64,000 bases of DNA from an uncultured Treponema sp. (GTDB lineage: Bacteria; Spirochaetota; Spirochaetia; Treponematales; Treponemataceae), in contig CAKUZR010000001.1 of assembly GCA_934718065.1 (NCBI GenBank), positions 124,001 to 188,000 on the forward strand. Direction: 5' to 3'. The position numbers were made by a program, and so were the translations under genes. Of the stretch, positions 17,263 through 25,101 are shown one piece after another. Below the pieces are notes generated by a model. That model was not told the origin of the DNA, made no database searches, and was given only the letters and a program-made list of their open reading frames with translations. Within the stretch, counting starts at the first letter, position 1. Each line of letters starts with the position of its first letter.

Positions 17263-18256
17263 AAAGATATGTGATATTCAGAACTTGCATGAGGCATATT
17301 ACAAAGCTGCAAAATCAAAACGTCTTTCTTCTGATGTTATAAATTTTAATCAAAACTATGAGAAAAATCTTGAAAATTTACGGCTTTCTCTTGTTGCAGG
17401 CAGTTATAGACATGGAAAGTATCGTCAGTTTACAATTACTGACCCTAAGGAACGAATTATAAGTGCAGCGTCTTTTGAAGATAGAATTGTTCACCATTCA
17501 ATTATAAATATTCTTGAACCGCTTTTTGAGCGTCATTTTATTTTTCACACTTATGCCTGCCGTAAAAATAAAGGAACTCATGCAGCGGCACTGTATGCAT
17601 ACAGAAAAGCAAAGTCATGCAGATACTTTTTAAAACTCGACGTAAGAAAATATTTTGATTCAATTGATCACAGCATTTTAAAGAAGTTTTTGTGCAGGAT
17701 TATAAAAGATTCCAGGTGCATTTCTTTGTTGTTCAACATTATTGATTCGTATGAAGTGTCTGCTGGAAAATCTTCTTCAGCCGGAGAAAAAGGGCTTCCT
17801 ATAGGAAATCTTACGAGCCAGTTTTTTGCAAACTTCTATCTTTCCTTTCTTGACCATTTTGTTCTGGAAAAGTTGAAACCGTGTGGTTATGTGCGATATA
17901 TGGACGATATAATTATTTTTGAAAATTCTCTCTGCCGGCTAAAACAGATTTTTTATAGTGTGAATATTTTTTGTTTAAATCAGCTTCTTGTTGCTTTAAA
18001 GATACCTGTATTTGGACGCTGCAATAATGGAGTTCCTTTTTTAGGCTGGAAACTTTCTTCGCAAGGAATAAAAATTCTTGACAGAACAAAACGTCGTATG
18101 CGTCGTGCTCTTGCAAGAATCTCTTTTGAGCAGACTATGGGAAAAATCACTGCAGAAAAAGCCCGAACTCGAATAGAATGTGTTTATGTCGCAAGAAGAC
18201 TACGGAATTGCAAGAAGTCTAAAAAAAATAGACTGAATTTGCTGAGTCAGGTTTGA
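17237..18256 (+). CDS. DGR reverse transcriptase
   Basis: 339 aa with RT motifs in order: KERIISAASFEDRIVHHSI (about 75-93), FLKLDVRKYFDSIDHSIL (about 134-151), GLPIGNLTSQFFANFYL (about 186-202) and the catalytic VRYMDDIIIF (about 217-226), then FLGWKLSSQGIKI (thumb). The IGNLTSQ form, instead of the QGxxxSP of group II intron RTs, is a hallmark of DGR enzymes. It reverse-transcribes TR RNA with errors at adenines and the cDNA replaces the VR. All motifs are intact, and the fresh adenine-biased VR/TR divergence suggests the system is or was recently active. The start lies inside the HRDC gene, with AAGG 6 nt before the ATG. Confidence 0.95.
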   Translation: MKRTGNLFEKICDIQNLHEAYYKAAKSKRLSSDVINFNQNYEKNLENLRLSLVAGSYRHGKYRQFTITDPKERIISAASFEDRIVHHSIINILEPLFERHFIFHTYACRKNKGTHAAALYAYRKAKSCRYFLKLDVRKYFDSIDHSILKKFLCRIIKDSRCISLLFNIIDSYEVSAGKSSSAGEKGLPIGNLTSQFFANFYLSFLDHFVLEKLKPCGYVRYMDDIIIFENSLCRLKQIFYSVNIFCLNQLLVALKIPVFGRCNNGVPFLGWKLSSQGIKILDRTKRRMRRALARISFEQTMGKITAEKARTRIECVYVARRLRNCKKSKKNRLNLLSQV

Positions 18257-18290
18257 CAAATTATCGCTTGGATTCTATTAAAAAACTGCT

Positions 18291-18375
18291 CATCTTTCTG
18301 AAGCTGACTGTTGTGTTGGTGGATACTGTTTGTCCTTCAAATTTAAAGAAAGATGTAGGAAAACTTTAGTCAGCT
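18291..18375. other. Interleaved inverted repeats after the RT gene
   Basis: CATCTTTC (18291-18298) pairs with GAAAGATG (18348-18355), and AGCTGACT (18302-18309) pairs with AGTCAGCT (18368-18375). The order a-b-a'-b' could fold as a pseudoknot or alternate between two hairpins. No gene in 18257-18472. Confidence 0.45.
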
Positions 18376-18460
18376 GTATAATGTACACGAGAAAATTATA
18401 TATCGCCAAATATTATTCTAAATCTTCTGCCAATAATCTGTAAAACTCGTTTTTTTATGC

Positions 18461-18466
18461 TATAAT
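18461..18466 (+). promoter_or_regulatory. Extended -10 promoter of a leaderless gene
   Basis: TGCTATAAT gives an extended -10 box with TATAAT at 18461-18466, six bases before the ATG at 18473. No ribosome site lies between, so the RNA probably starts at or next to the start codon. Confidence 0.6.
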
Positions 18467-18472
18467 AATTCC

Positions 18473-20077
18473 ATGCAGAATATCAGGAAACTGCCGGTTG
18501 GCATTCAGACATTTGAAGACTTACGGAAAAACGGTTATATCTATATTGACAAGACAAAATTTATTTACAATCTTGTTCATACTGGCAAGGTTTATTTTCT
18601 TAGCAGGCCGCGCAGGTTCGGGAAAAGCCTTCTTCTTTCGACTTTGAAGGCGTACTTTGAGGGCCGGAAGGAGCTTTTTGAGGGGCTGAAAATCGCGGAG
18701 CTTGAAAAGGATAATCCCGATGCATGGCAAAAATATCCGGTTGTCTATCTGAATTTTGCGCAAAATAATTTTTCAAGAGAAAAAGCTGTTGAAGAATGCA
18801 TAAATGCTCAGCTTGAAAAATATGAATCAGAATATGGAATAAAACCGGAATGCATTGATTTTCTGAATCCAATTTACTTTGCCGGCCGCTTCATGAACAT
18901 TGTGAAAACTGCCCGTGAGAAAACCGGAATGCAGGCTGCCGTTCTGATAGACGAGTACGACAAGCCGCTTCTGGACGCGCAGAACAACGAGGAGCTTACA
19001 AGCAGCAACCGCGAGACGCTGAAAGGGCTTTACATAACGCTGAAAGCTCTTGACGAGAACCTGAAGTTCGTGCTTCTTACCGGCGTTACAAAATTCAGCA
19101 AGGTGAGCATTTTCAGCGATTTGAACCAGCTGAACGACATCTCGATGAACGAGCAGTTTGCGGAAATTTGCGGAATCACGGAAGAGGAGATGATTTCGAG
19201 CTTGAAGCCTGAGATAAATGCGATGGCGGAGAAGAACCAGCTTTCCGAGGATGAGTGCGTGCAGAAACTGAAGCAGATGTACGACGGCTACCATTTCCAC
19301 CACAACGGAAAGGGCGTCTACAATCCGTTCAGCCTGATAAACGCTTTGTATGCGAAGGAATTTTCGCTCTACTGGTTCTCCACCGGAACGCCGACGTTTC
19401 TTATCAAGAAGCTGAGGGCAAGCACGATGAGCTACATGGATCTTTCAAATGGAATCGAGGCGACCGCGCAGGAGCTTCAGGACTACCGAAACGACAATCC
19501 GGATCCGGTTCCGCTTTTTTACCAGACCGGCTACCTTACGATAAAGGGCTACGACCGCGAGTTCGGCGTTTACCTTCTGAAATATCCGAACGACGAGGTG
19601 AAATATGCGTTCATAAATTCGCTTGTGCCGGCCGTTCTTGACATCCAGAGCTCAAGCGCGCTTGACGTGGTTTCTTTCGCGCGCGACATAAAGAAAGGTG
19701 ACATTGAAAGCGTGATGAGGCGGTTCAAGTCGCTGTTCGCGATGCTTCCGTACACAACGTTCGGCAAGGGGAAGTCAGACGGCGTTGTTGAGCAGAATTT
19801 CCAGAATGTGTTCTATCTGGTTTTCACGCTTCTTGGCCAGTGGTCAAGGGTTGAGGAAACCTCCGCGCTGGGGCGGGCGGACTGCGTCCTGGAAAACGGC
19901 GGCAACGTGTTCATCTTTGAGTTCAAGCGCGACAAAAGCGCGGACGAGGCTCTGCGCCAGATAGAAGAGTCAGGCTACGCAAAGCCGTACGAAGCCAGCG
20001 GAAAACGCATCGTGAAAATCGGCGCGAGCTTCTCCACAAAAGACCGAAGCCTTGTGGAATGGAAGATTGTGGAGTAA
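18473..20077 (+). CDS. AAA-ATPase-like / PD-(D/E)XK nuclease-like protein (DUF1703-type)
   Basis: 534 aa. N-terminal AAA-ATPase_like domain with VYFLSRPRRFGKSLLLSTL (Walker A, about 41-57) and AAVLIDEYDKPLLDA (Walker B, about 155-168). The C-terminal PD-(D/E)XK nuclease-like domain shows GRADCVLENGGNVFIFEFKRDK (about 467-488), with the D...ExK pattern. This family is hugely expanded in Treponema, Bacteroides and gut anaerobes. Its role is unknown, with mobile or defence-related functions suggested. The gene is visibly richer in GC than its neighbours and sits between the RT and a decayed TR copy, consistent with insertion. Its stop codon abuts a perfect hairpin. Confidence 0.82.
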   Translation: MQNIRKLPVGIQTFEDLRKNGYIYIDKTKFIYNLVHTGKVYFLSRPRRFGKSLLLSTLKAYFEGRKELFEGLKIAELEKDNPDAWQKYPVVYLNFAQNNFSREKAVEECINAQLEKYESEYGIKPECIDFLNPIYFAGRFMNIVKTAREKTGMQAAVLIDEYDKPLLDAQNNEELTSSNRETLKGLYITLKALDENLKFVLLTGVTKFSKVSIFSDLNQLNDISMNEQFAEICGITEEEMISSLKPEINAMAEKNQLSEDECVQKLKQMYDGYHFHHNGKGVYNPFSLINALYAKEFSLYWFSTGTPTFLIKKLRASTMSYMDLSNGIEATAQELQDYRNDNPDPVPLFYQTGYLTIKGYDREFGVYLLKYPNDEVKYAFINSLVPAVLDIQSSSALDVVSFARDIKKGDIESVMRRFKSLFAMLPYTTFGKGKSDGVVEQNFQNVFYLVFTLLGQWSRVEETSALGRADCVLENGGNVFIFEFKRDKSADEALRQIEESGYAKPYEASGKRIVKIGASFSTKDRSLVEWKIVE

Positions 20078-20166
20078 CGTTGTTGTTCTTGGAACAACAA
20101 CGCGAACAACTGCGCTGTTGCCAACCGGAACAGCAACAACGGTTTCCGCCTTGTTCGCTCCAGCTC
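20078..20166 (+). repeat. Decayed second template repeat (TR2) with a 5' hairpin
   Basis: TTGGAACAACAACGCG at 20089 onward through GTTCGCTCC matches the TR core: codons TGG-like, AAC AAC AAC GCG AAC AAC TGC GCT GTT GCC AAC CGG AAC AGC AAC AAC GGT TTC CGC. Relative to the TR it lacks 24 nt in the AAC-rich part and 4 nt (GCGC) before AGCTC, and lacks the 5' third. AAC codons are unmutated, so it derives from a template, not a VR. CGTTGTTGTTC (20078-20088) is an exact inverse of GAACAACAACG (20092-20102), making an 11-bp hairpin. Confidence 0.75.
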
Positions 20167-20189
20167 TATAAAATAGTTGTAAAGAAGAT

Positions 20190-20402
20190 ATGGAAAAAGA
20201 AACTGATGACCGCCTGACTGCAATCGAAGTGAAACTAGCCTACATGGAAGATTTTGTAAACCAGATTCAAAACGTTGCAGTTGAACAGGCAAAGACTATT
20301 GATAAACTTCAGAAAGAAATAAAACTGATGTCGGACCGAATCCGCGAAATGTCGAATACGATGGAAGGGGATATTCCTAATAGGAAGCCACCGCATTATT
20401 AG
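20190..20402 (+). CDS. slyX: SlyX-family protein
   Basis: 70 aa, one coiled-coil helix pair (DRLTAIEVKLAYMEDFVNQI...IDKLQKEIKLMSDRIREM) ending in the family tail PPHY. SlyX is a small cytoplasmic coiled-coil protein of unknown function first found next to slyD in E. coli. GAAGAT precedes the ATG. It follows the TR2 remnant and is convergent with the next gene. Confidence 0.85.
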   Translation: MEKETDDRLTAIEVKLAYMEDFVNQIQNVAVEQAKTIDKLQKEIKLMSDRIREMSNTMEGDIPNRKPPHY

Positions 20403-20407
20403 ACCTA

Positions 20408-21997
20408 TTATTCTTTTAAGAATCTCTCAATTTTACAGGTATGAGTTTTAGTTTTCTCATCATAATTAATACCTATAAATATCAAATTCCCAGAGTAATT
20501 TGACAGAGAGTCATAATACTTCTTTTCCTTGATTTGATTTAATGCTGTAGCTGCAATTCCATTGTGCTTCAACTCAAAAATTAAAGCTGGTAACTCAGGT
20601 AAAACAGGAACATAAGTCATGTCTGCAATTCCTTTTCCTGCAGGAATCTCGCGATATGCATTATATTTATTTAGCGCGTAAATATATGAAAGATAAATTG
20701 CACAATGTAAAGCATCTTCATTATTGTAAGAACGATTACTGGTTACATGTATATGACTTTCATCCAAGCTTTTTGCAACAGCTTTTTCATTGCCGTTAAT
20801 CGTATCTTCCAAAAGTTGTTTTGAAGCTTCTATAATTTTGTTTGTTGCTGAATAATCTGCACAAATCTTTAATGCATTTATCCATTCGCCCTGAACCTCT
20901 CTGTTAGGAATATAGCATTGTTCTTTTTTTGAATCATATGCAAGATATCCAAGATGAATTAAATAAGTAAAAACATCATCCCTTGTTTTAAAACCTGTCA
21001 GTGTATTTTTGTAAGAAGTGACATTAACATCAATGTAATCTCCAGAAATCATCTTTATAACTTCATCTTTTGTTCCATCAAAGTTCATGCCAATATAATC
21101 AGAAATTACTTCATAAGTAGAGGTCTGTCCCCAATAACTTCCAATTTCTTCATTACGGATTGCTTCAACAACAGAACGAGGATTATACAATTCAACATCT
21201 TGAAGTTTATATCCGTCGTACCAGCGTTTACATTCTTCATAGTCAAAAGCATTTTGTTCACAAATAGTTTTTGTTTCATCTGCTGTAAAACCAATATAAG
21301 GAGCTAAACCTTTTGATTTAAGCATTGTATATTCTGTAAAATTATTCAGCTTTGACTGTATCTTTTCACGAGCGATAGGAAGAATTCCTGTAAGATAAGC
21401 AAGGGTAATTGCAGGCTGTAAAGTTGAATTTTTAAACATTCCATTCAAGAATGCAAGATATTTACCAAAAAGTGAATTACTAATGTTTTCTGAAGCAACT
21501 TCTCGAACAAGAATATCATATTCATCAATAATGATTACAAAAGTTTGTTTTGTTGATTCATAAACTTGCGTAATATTATCTGCCAAACTGTTTTTAATAT
21601 CAATTTTTGCAGATGAAAAAGTACTAAGAAGTTCTGTATTTATTTTTTGAGAGAGAATGGATATAAAATTTTCTTTATCTTCAGTGTTTTGATATTCTGC
21701 ATTCAAGTCAATTTTGATTACGTTTACTTTATTAAGATATTTTTCAAAAATTGGATTTTTACTTCCAATAGAATCTTTAAAAAGCTCTTTTGAGTCACAG
21801 CCTTTAGAAAAATAAGCACAAAGCATATTTCCAATTACTGTTTTACCAAAACGGCGAGGGCGACTGACACATACATATTGATTCCATTGTTCAAATACTT
21901 CTATAAGGGCTGGAATCATACCTGATTTATCAACATATATTTTATTTTTTGAAATCTGTGAAAAAAGTTCATTTCCAGGATTTAAATAAATGCCCAC
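20408..21997 (-). CDS. AAA-ATPase-like / PD-(D/E)XK protein, second family
   Basis: 529 aa if GTG at 21997 is used; GGAGG at 22007-22003 is spaced for that codon, whereas a TTG further upstream would overlap it. Walker A is CVSRPRRFGKTVIGNML (about 43-60), Walker B FVIIIDEYDILV (about 153-164). A PD-(D/E)XK-like end has IADMTYVPVLPELPALIFELK. It is only distantly similar to the protein at 18473, and far more AT-rich. A TATAAT box lies just upstream on the minus strand (22019-22014). Function unknown. Confidence 0.8.
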   Translation of the reverse strand: MGIYLNPGNELFSQISKNKIYVDKSGMIPALIEVFEQWNQYVCVSRPRRFGKTVIGNMLCAYFSKGCDSKELFKDSIGSKNPIFEKYLNKVNVIKIDLNAEYQNTEDKENFISILSQKINTELLSTFSSAKIDIKNSLADNITQVYESTKQTFVIIIDEYDILVREVASENISNSLFGKYLAFLNGMFKNSTLQPAITLAYLTGILPIAREKIQSKLNNFTEYTMLKSKGLAPYIGFTADETKTICEQNAFDYEECKRWYDGYKLQDVELYNPRSVVEAIRNEEIGSYWGQTSTYEVISDYIGMNFDGTKDEVIKMISGDYIDVNVTSYKNTLTGFKTRDDVFTYLIHLGYLAYDSKKEQCYIPNREVQGEWINALKICADYSATNKIIEASKQLLEDTINGNEKAVAKSLDESHIHVTSNRSYNNEDALHCAIYLSYIYALNKYNAYREIPAGKGIADMTYVPVLPELPALIFELKHNGIAATALNQIKEKKYYDSLSNYSGNLIFIGINYDEKTKTHTCKIERFLKE

Positions 21998-22031
21998 ATC
22001 AGCCTCCAAAAATAATTATAACATATTATTT

Positions 22032-22234
22032 AGCCTGAATGTCGAGTTTTTTATAAATTCTGAAAGAACGCTTTCGGCAGATTTCCAATTTGCTCCAGAT
22101 GGATTTGGCTCGCGCTTCGCTTGTATTAATTTGGGTGCTCCGCACTTTAATTAATTCAAGCGCCAAAAATCTTCACAAATTGAAAATCTGCCTGCGCTTT
22201 TATTCTTTGCCACAAAAAACTCGACATTCAGGCT
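22032..22234. mobile_element. MITE-like element, full copy (203 bp)
   Basis: Terminal inverted repeats of 21 bp, left end AGCCTGAATGTCGAG..., right end its exact inverse at 22214-22234. ATTT directly flanks both sides (22028-22031 and 22235-22238), a likely 4-bp target duplication. Internal sequence contains GAACGCTTTCGGCAGAT and a stretch reading GGGTGCTCCGCACTT. Related copies lie near 29014, 33190 (reverse), 44360 and 45634. No coding capacity, so a transposase in trans would be needed. Confidence 0.8.
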
Positions 22235-22247
22235 ATTTATGCAGCAT

Positions 22248-22283
22248 AAAAAAGCCCGGTGTTCAACGAACGCCGGGCTTTTA
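22248..22283. terminator. Bidirectional terminator
   Basis: AGCCCGGTGTTC, loop AAC, GAACGCCGGGCT forms a 12-bp stem (one G-T pair) with A-run before and T-run after. It lies downstream of the minus-strand DUF4469 gene and ends its transcript. Confidence 0.88.
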
Positions 22284-22299
22284 GGCAATTGGCTGCCGC

Positions 22300-23061
22300 T
22301 TAGCTTATCTGGAATTCTTTTTCAAAGGTGTTTGTTTTTGTTTCTCTTGAAAAAGTTCTTCCTGATACGTACTGAGTTTTTATCATAACTTTGTAGGTGC
22401 CGTTTTCTATATTTGCAGGCACTACGCAGGAAATATGTTTTGGTTGGTTGCGGCCAAGCTTTTCAACGGAAAGTTTTATTGTGTTCTCGTTGTTTTCTGT
22501 ATTCACAAAGTACAGGCCGATATCTTCGTTTTCGCCGGCAATGGCGATATTTGTTCCTTTTATGTCAAGAAAGCCGTTTTTTGTAAGTTTTTCACAGCCT
22601 TTTGTTTCAAGGTCAAAAATCTCTGTGATTTCCGGTTCAATGCTGTTTCCCTGCCGGATTACAGGAGTAATGTTTTTTACAAGTCCTTTAAGAATCGCGC
22701 TTCCTGTGCAGGATACTGAAAGTGTATGCCGCTCATTGCTGAAACTTTCATTCTTTGACTTGAACATTCCGGAAATTTTTAAGCTTGTTTTTGAAAATCC
22801 ATCATCAACGGTGCAGCCTGTAAGAATTCTTGCAGTTTTTGCGTTGTTCAGAAGTGTTGCAATGGCTAAAAGCTCTTCTTTTGAATGACCATTGTTCAGT
22901 CCTGCTGTGATGATGTCGCATACAAGGTCTTCTGTTCCGCAAGTTCCCTGGTTTATGACCCGGGCATAGTAGCCTTGTGTTATGCAGTTTTTGTACAGCG
23001 CGAAAGGCACTTCATTTGATTTGTGTTCAACTTCTGTTGAATTTAATGTGTTTATATTCAT
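22300..23061 (-). CDS. HU-like DNA-binding / DUF4469 domain protein
   Basis: 253 aa. The first 130 residues resemble the HU/IHF-like DNA-binding domain of Bacteroidetes-Treponema proteins (YYARVINQGTCGTEDLVCDIITAGLNNGHSKEELLAIATLL). The C-terminal 110 residues are an Ig-like DUF4469 module (DIKGTNIAIAGENEDIGLYFV...PANIENGTYKVMIKTQY). GAGGT precedes ATG 23061. Such proteins are thought to be atypical nucleoid or regulatory proteins; the role is not established. Followed by a strong terminator, so probably monocistronic. Confidence 0.7.
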   Translation of the reverse strand: MNINTLNSTEVEHKSNEVPFALYKNCITQGYYARVINQGTCGTEDLVCDIITAGLNNGHSKEELLAIATLLNNAKTARILTGCTVDDGFSKTSLKISGMFKSKNESFSNERHTLSVSCTGSAILKGLVKNITPVIRQGNSIEPEITEIFDLETKGCEKLTKNGFLDIKGTNIAIAGENEDIGLYFVNTENNENTIKLSVEKLGRNQPKHISCVVPANIENGTYKVMIKTQYVSGRTFSRETKTNTFEKEFQIS

Positions 23062-23281
23062 TTTATACCTCGTGTATTTGAATTATTTTGTAAATGCAGA
23101 CTTTTTATAAATCCTTCATAATTTAGCTCTGCATTTTTTATAAAAGGCTTGATTTTTTTACACGCCTTGTCCGTCATTCTGAAAAAGAAAGTGTTTTTTG
23201 AAACTCCAGAACATTTCTTTTTGGCCGTTTGTTCGTTTTTGCCAGGTGAACATGCCTGTTTATAGAATCATTTTCTGCCTC

Positions 23282-23325
23282 CTTGTTGATAAATCGAAAA
23301 AATCGAATTATCAACAAGATATAAT
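23282..23325 (+). promoter_or_regulatory. 11-bp inverted repeat next to a TATAAT box
   Basis: CTTGTTGATAA (23282-23292) and TTATCAACAAG (23308-23318) are exact inverses, with TATAAT at 23320-23325 right behind. It looks like an operator-promoter, 160 bp upstream of the ATPase gene. The only frame between is a doubtful 35-codon one (ATG 23345). Confidence 0.5.
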
Positions 23326-23401
23326 ATATCGGAAAACATTCTTTATGTCAAATTTTAATTCGTGGAAATCGAATAAATATATCTTTTTGTTCAAGAAAAT
23401 A

Positions 23402-23430
23402 TTGAAAGTGTCCGAAAATATAAGTATCAT
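23402..23430 (+). promoter_or_regulatory. Promoter of the orphan ATPase gene
   Basis: TTGAAA (23402-23407), exactly 17 nt, TATCAT (23425-23430), about 55 nt before ATG 23486. Confidence 0.6.
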
Positions 23431-23485
23431 TCGTATAACACGAAAAAAGTGAAAGAATGGAGAGCATATTTCATAGAGGTTGGCA

Positions 23486-24853
23486 ATGCTTGTTTCTTTT
23501 TCATGTGGTAATTTTTTGTCTTATAATTCAGTGCAGACGCTTTCTTTGGTTGGCGGAAAAAAACTTCGCACAAAGAAGGAGCATCTTTATTTTCCAAAGA
23601 AGAATAGTGTCAAGAACGGTGTTTTGAAATTCGCCGCAATTTATGGCGCAAACAGCGCGGGAAAATCCAATTTTTTTAAAGCGATGAATGTTTTGCGCGG
23701 ATATGTTCTTACCGGCAGGCTTGTTCAGAATTCAAGCGAGCTTTTCTGCCGAATAAAAAAGGAAAACAAGGATATTCCTTCCTTTTTTGAAATCACATTT
23801 TTAATAGATGATGTTCCGTACACTTACGGCATGAAAATTGATATGCAGAAAAGGCTTGTGGTTTCGGAATGGCTTTGTGTTTTAAAGAATGAAGAGAAAA
23901 AATATCTTTTTAATAAAAAAGATATGGGCTTGCCGATGGAGTTTGGCTCTGTCTTGGAAAACTGCAAGGAGATAAAACTTCTGGCGAATATTTTTTCCGG
24001 CGGCGAAAGTCCGTTTTTGTTCTGCATGAACCACAACACAAATTCTTTTTATGAAAAGAACAAGTCTTTGCTGATTTTAAGAAATGTTTTTGAATGGTTT
24101 TTAAATAGTTTTGAAGTGATTTATCCTGACCAGCCGATAAGCGACACGGCTCTTTTGGATAATTTTGAAAACCTGAAGAAATACGCGGATTTGCTGAAGA
24201 AATTTAACACTGGAATTGTAGACATCAGGCAGGTTGAAGTTAGCGAAGACAAGGTGAAATCAAATCTTTCTGTAAGAGACAGGACGAATATTGACTTGCA
24301 GATGAATTTGGTGCGCACAAATAATCTTATCGGCAAACAAAAGCGTGAATGGTCTGCGGTTATAAGGGACAGGGCAAATATCTTTATGATTAAGATGGAT
24401 GCTGTTGGAAATGCAAAATACTATGTTTTGAAATTTGTCCATCAGTATGGCGATGAGCTTGTTGAGTATGAAATGCGCCGAGAAAGCGATGGAACATACA
24501 GGCTTTTTCAGCTGCTGGAAGTTCTTATGACATCAAAAAACAGGGTTTTTGTAATTGATGAAATCAGCCGATGTATGCACCCTCTTTTGACGATTGAATT
24601 TGTGGAAACATTTTTTGAGCTGGTTGAGCAGCGGAATGTTCAGCTTATTGTTACAACCCACGAAACTCGGCTTATGAGCCATAAATTTTTGCGGCGCGAT
24701 GAAATCTGGACCTGCGAAAATTTGGATGACGGTTCAAGCGCGCTTTCCAGCTTTGATATGCAGCACGTCCGCATAGATATGGTGATGGACGAAAACTATA
24801 TGGCAGGAAACCTGGGAGGAGTGCCAAAATTGAAAAAAATTGATTTTTCATAA
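23486..24853 (+). CDS. SMC/OLD-like AAA ATPase (AAA_15/AAA_21), orphan
   Basis: 455 aa from ATG 23486 with AGAGG at 23475-23479. Walker A IYGANSAGKSNFF (about 50-62), an ABC-like middle (DGTYRLFQLLEVLMTS), Walker B RVFVIDEISRCMHPLLTIEF (about 353-372) and VTTHETRLMS as the D-loop/switch histidine. Proteins of this type act with a partner (RloB, TOPRIM, DUF4435 and others) in abortive-infection-like defence. No partner gene is adjacent here, so it is either self-sufficient or a survivor of a lost system. An upstream inverted repeat suggests tight control. Confidence 0.78.
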   Translation: MLVSFSCGNFLSYNSVQTLSLVGGKKLRTKKEHLYFPKKNSVKNGVLKFAAIYGANSAGKSNFFKAMNVLRGYVLTGRLVQNSSELFCRIKKENKDIPSFFEITFLIDDVPYTYGMKIDMQKRLVVSEWLCVLKNEEKKYLFNKKDMGLPMEFGSVLENCKEIKLLANIFSGGESPFLFCMNHNTNSFYEKNKSLLILRNVFEWFLNSFEVIYPDQPISDTALLDNFENLKKYADLLKKFNTGIVDIRQVEVSEDKVKSNLSVRDRTNIDLQMNLVRTNNLIGKQKREWSAVIRDRANIFMIKMDAVGNAKYYVLKFVHQYGDELVEYEMRRESDGTYRLFQLLEVLMTSKNRVFVIDEISRCMHPLLTIEFVETFFELVEQRNVQLIVTTHETRLMSHKFLRRDEIWTCENLDDGSSALSSFDMQHVRIDMVMDENYMAGNLGGVPKLKKIDFS

Positions 24854-24886
24854 GAAATGCAGTAGCATAAAATTGAAATGTTATTC

Positions 24887-24916
24887 TTGACACATATTAA
24901 AAGAAAAAAGTATTCT
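24887..24916 (+). promoter_or_regulatory. Promoter at the edge of the 7-nt satellite
   Basis: TTGACA (24887-24892), 18 nt, TATTCT (24911-24916). The -10 box runs into the first repeat unit, so the repeats would lie in the transcribed leader. Confidence 0.5.
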
Positions 24917-24979
24917 CAGTTCTCAGTTCTCAGTTCTCAGTTCTCAGTTCTCAGTTCTCAGTTCTCAGTTCTCAGTTCT
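24913..24979 (+). repeat. Perfect 7-nt satellite (TTCTCAG)9
   Basis: Nine exact TTCTCAG units plus TTCT. There are no mismatches, which is a sign of active slippage. It is placed in the leader region of the following FGE-fold lipoprotein gene. Confidence 0.95.
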
Positions 24980-25027
24980 ATAGTCGAAGTATATAAAAAA
25001 TATATAAATACGAAAGTAAAAAATCTA

Positions 25028-25079
25028 AAAACGGCGCAGACCTTGCTTTTTAGGCAGGGAATTGTGCCGTTTTGTTTTT
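25028..25079 (+). terminator. Terminator or attenuator hairpin ahead of the lipoprotein
   Basis: AAAACGGCGCA (25028-25038) pairs with TGTGCCGTTTT (25063-25073), with an inner stem CCTTGC/GCAGGG, followed by GTTTTT. It lies between the satellite promoter and the lipoprotein start 28 nt later, so it may attenuate that gene rather than end the ATPase transcript. Confidence 0.7.
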
Positions 25080-25101
25080 AATAGAGTTTCAGGAGTTTTT
25101 T

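Noticed and set aside
23345-23452. 35-codon frame (ATG 23345) downstream of the inverted repeat and TATAAT
   Set aside because: No ribosome site and Lys/Ile/Asn-rich composition as expected from AT-rich non-coding DNA; a promoter for the ATPase overlaps its end.
24913-24979. Satellite considered as a CRISPR array
   Set aside because: Units are 7 nt with no spacers, and no cas genes are present.
24878-25081. Plus-strand frame across the 7-nt satellite reading FSVLSSQ repeats
   Set aside because: Non-ATG start, no ribosome site, the repeat peptide is a by-product of the satellite, and the frame ends before the lipoprotein start.
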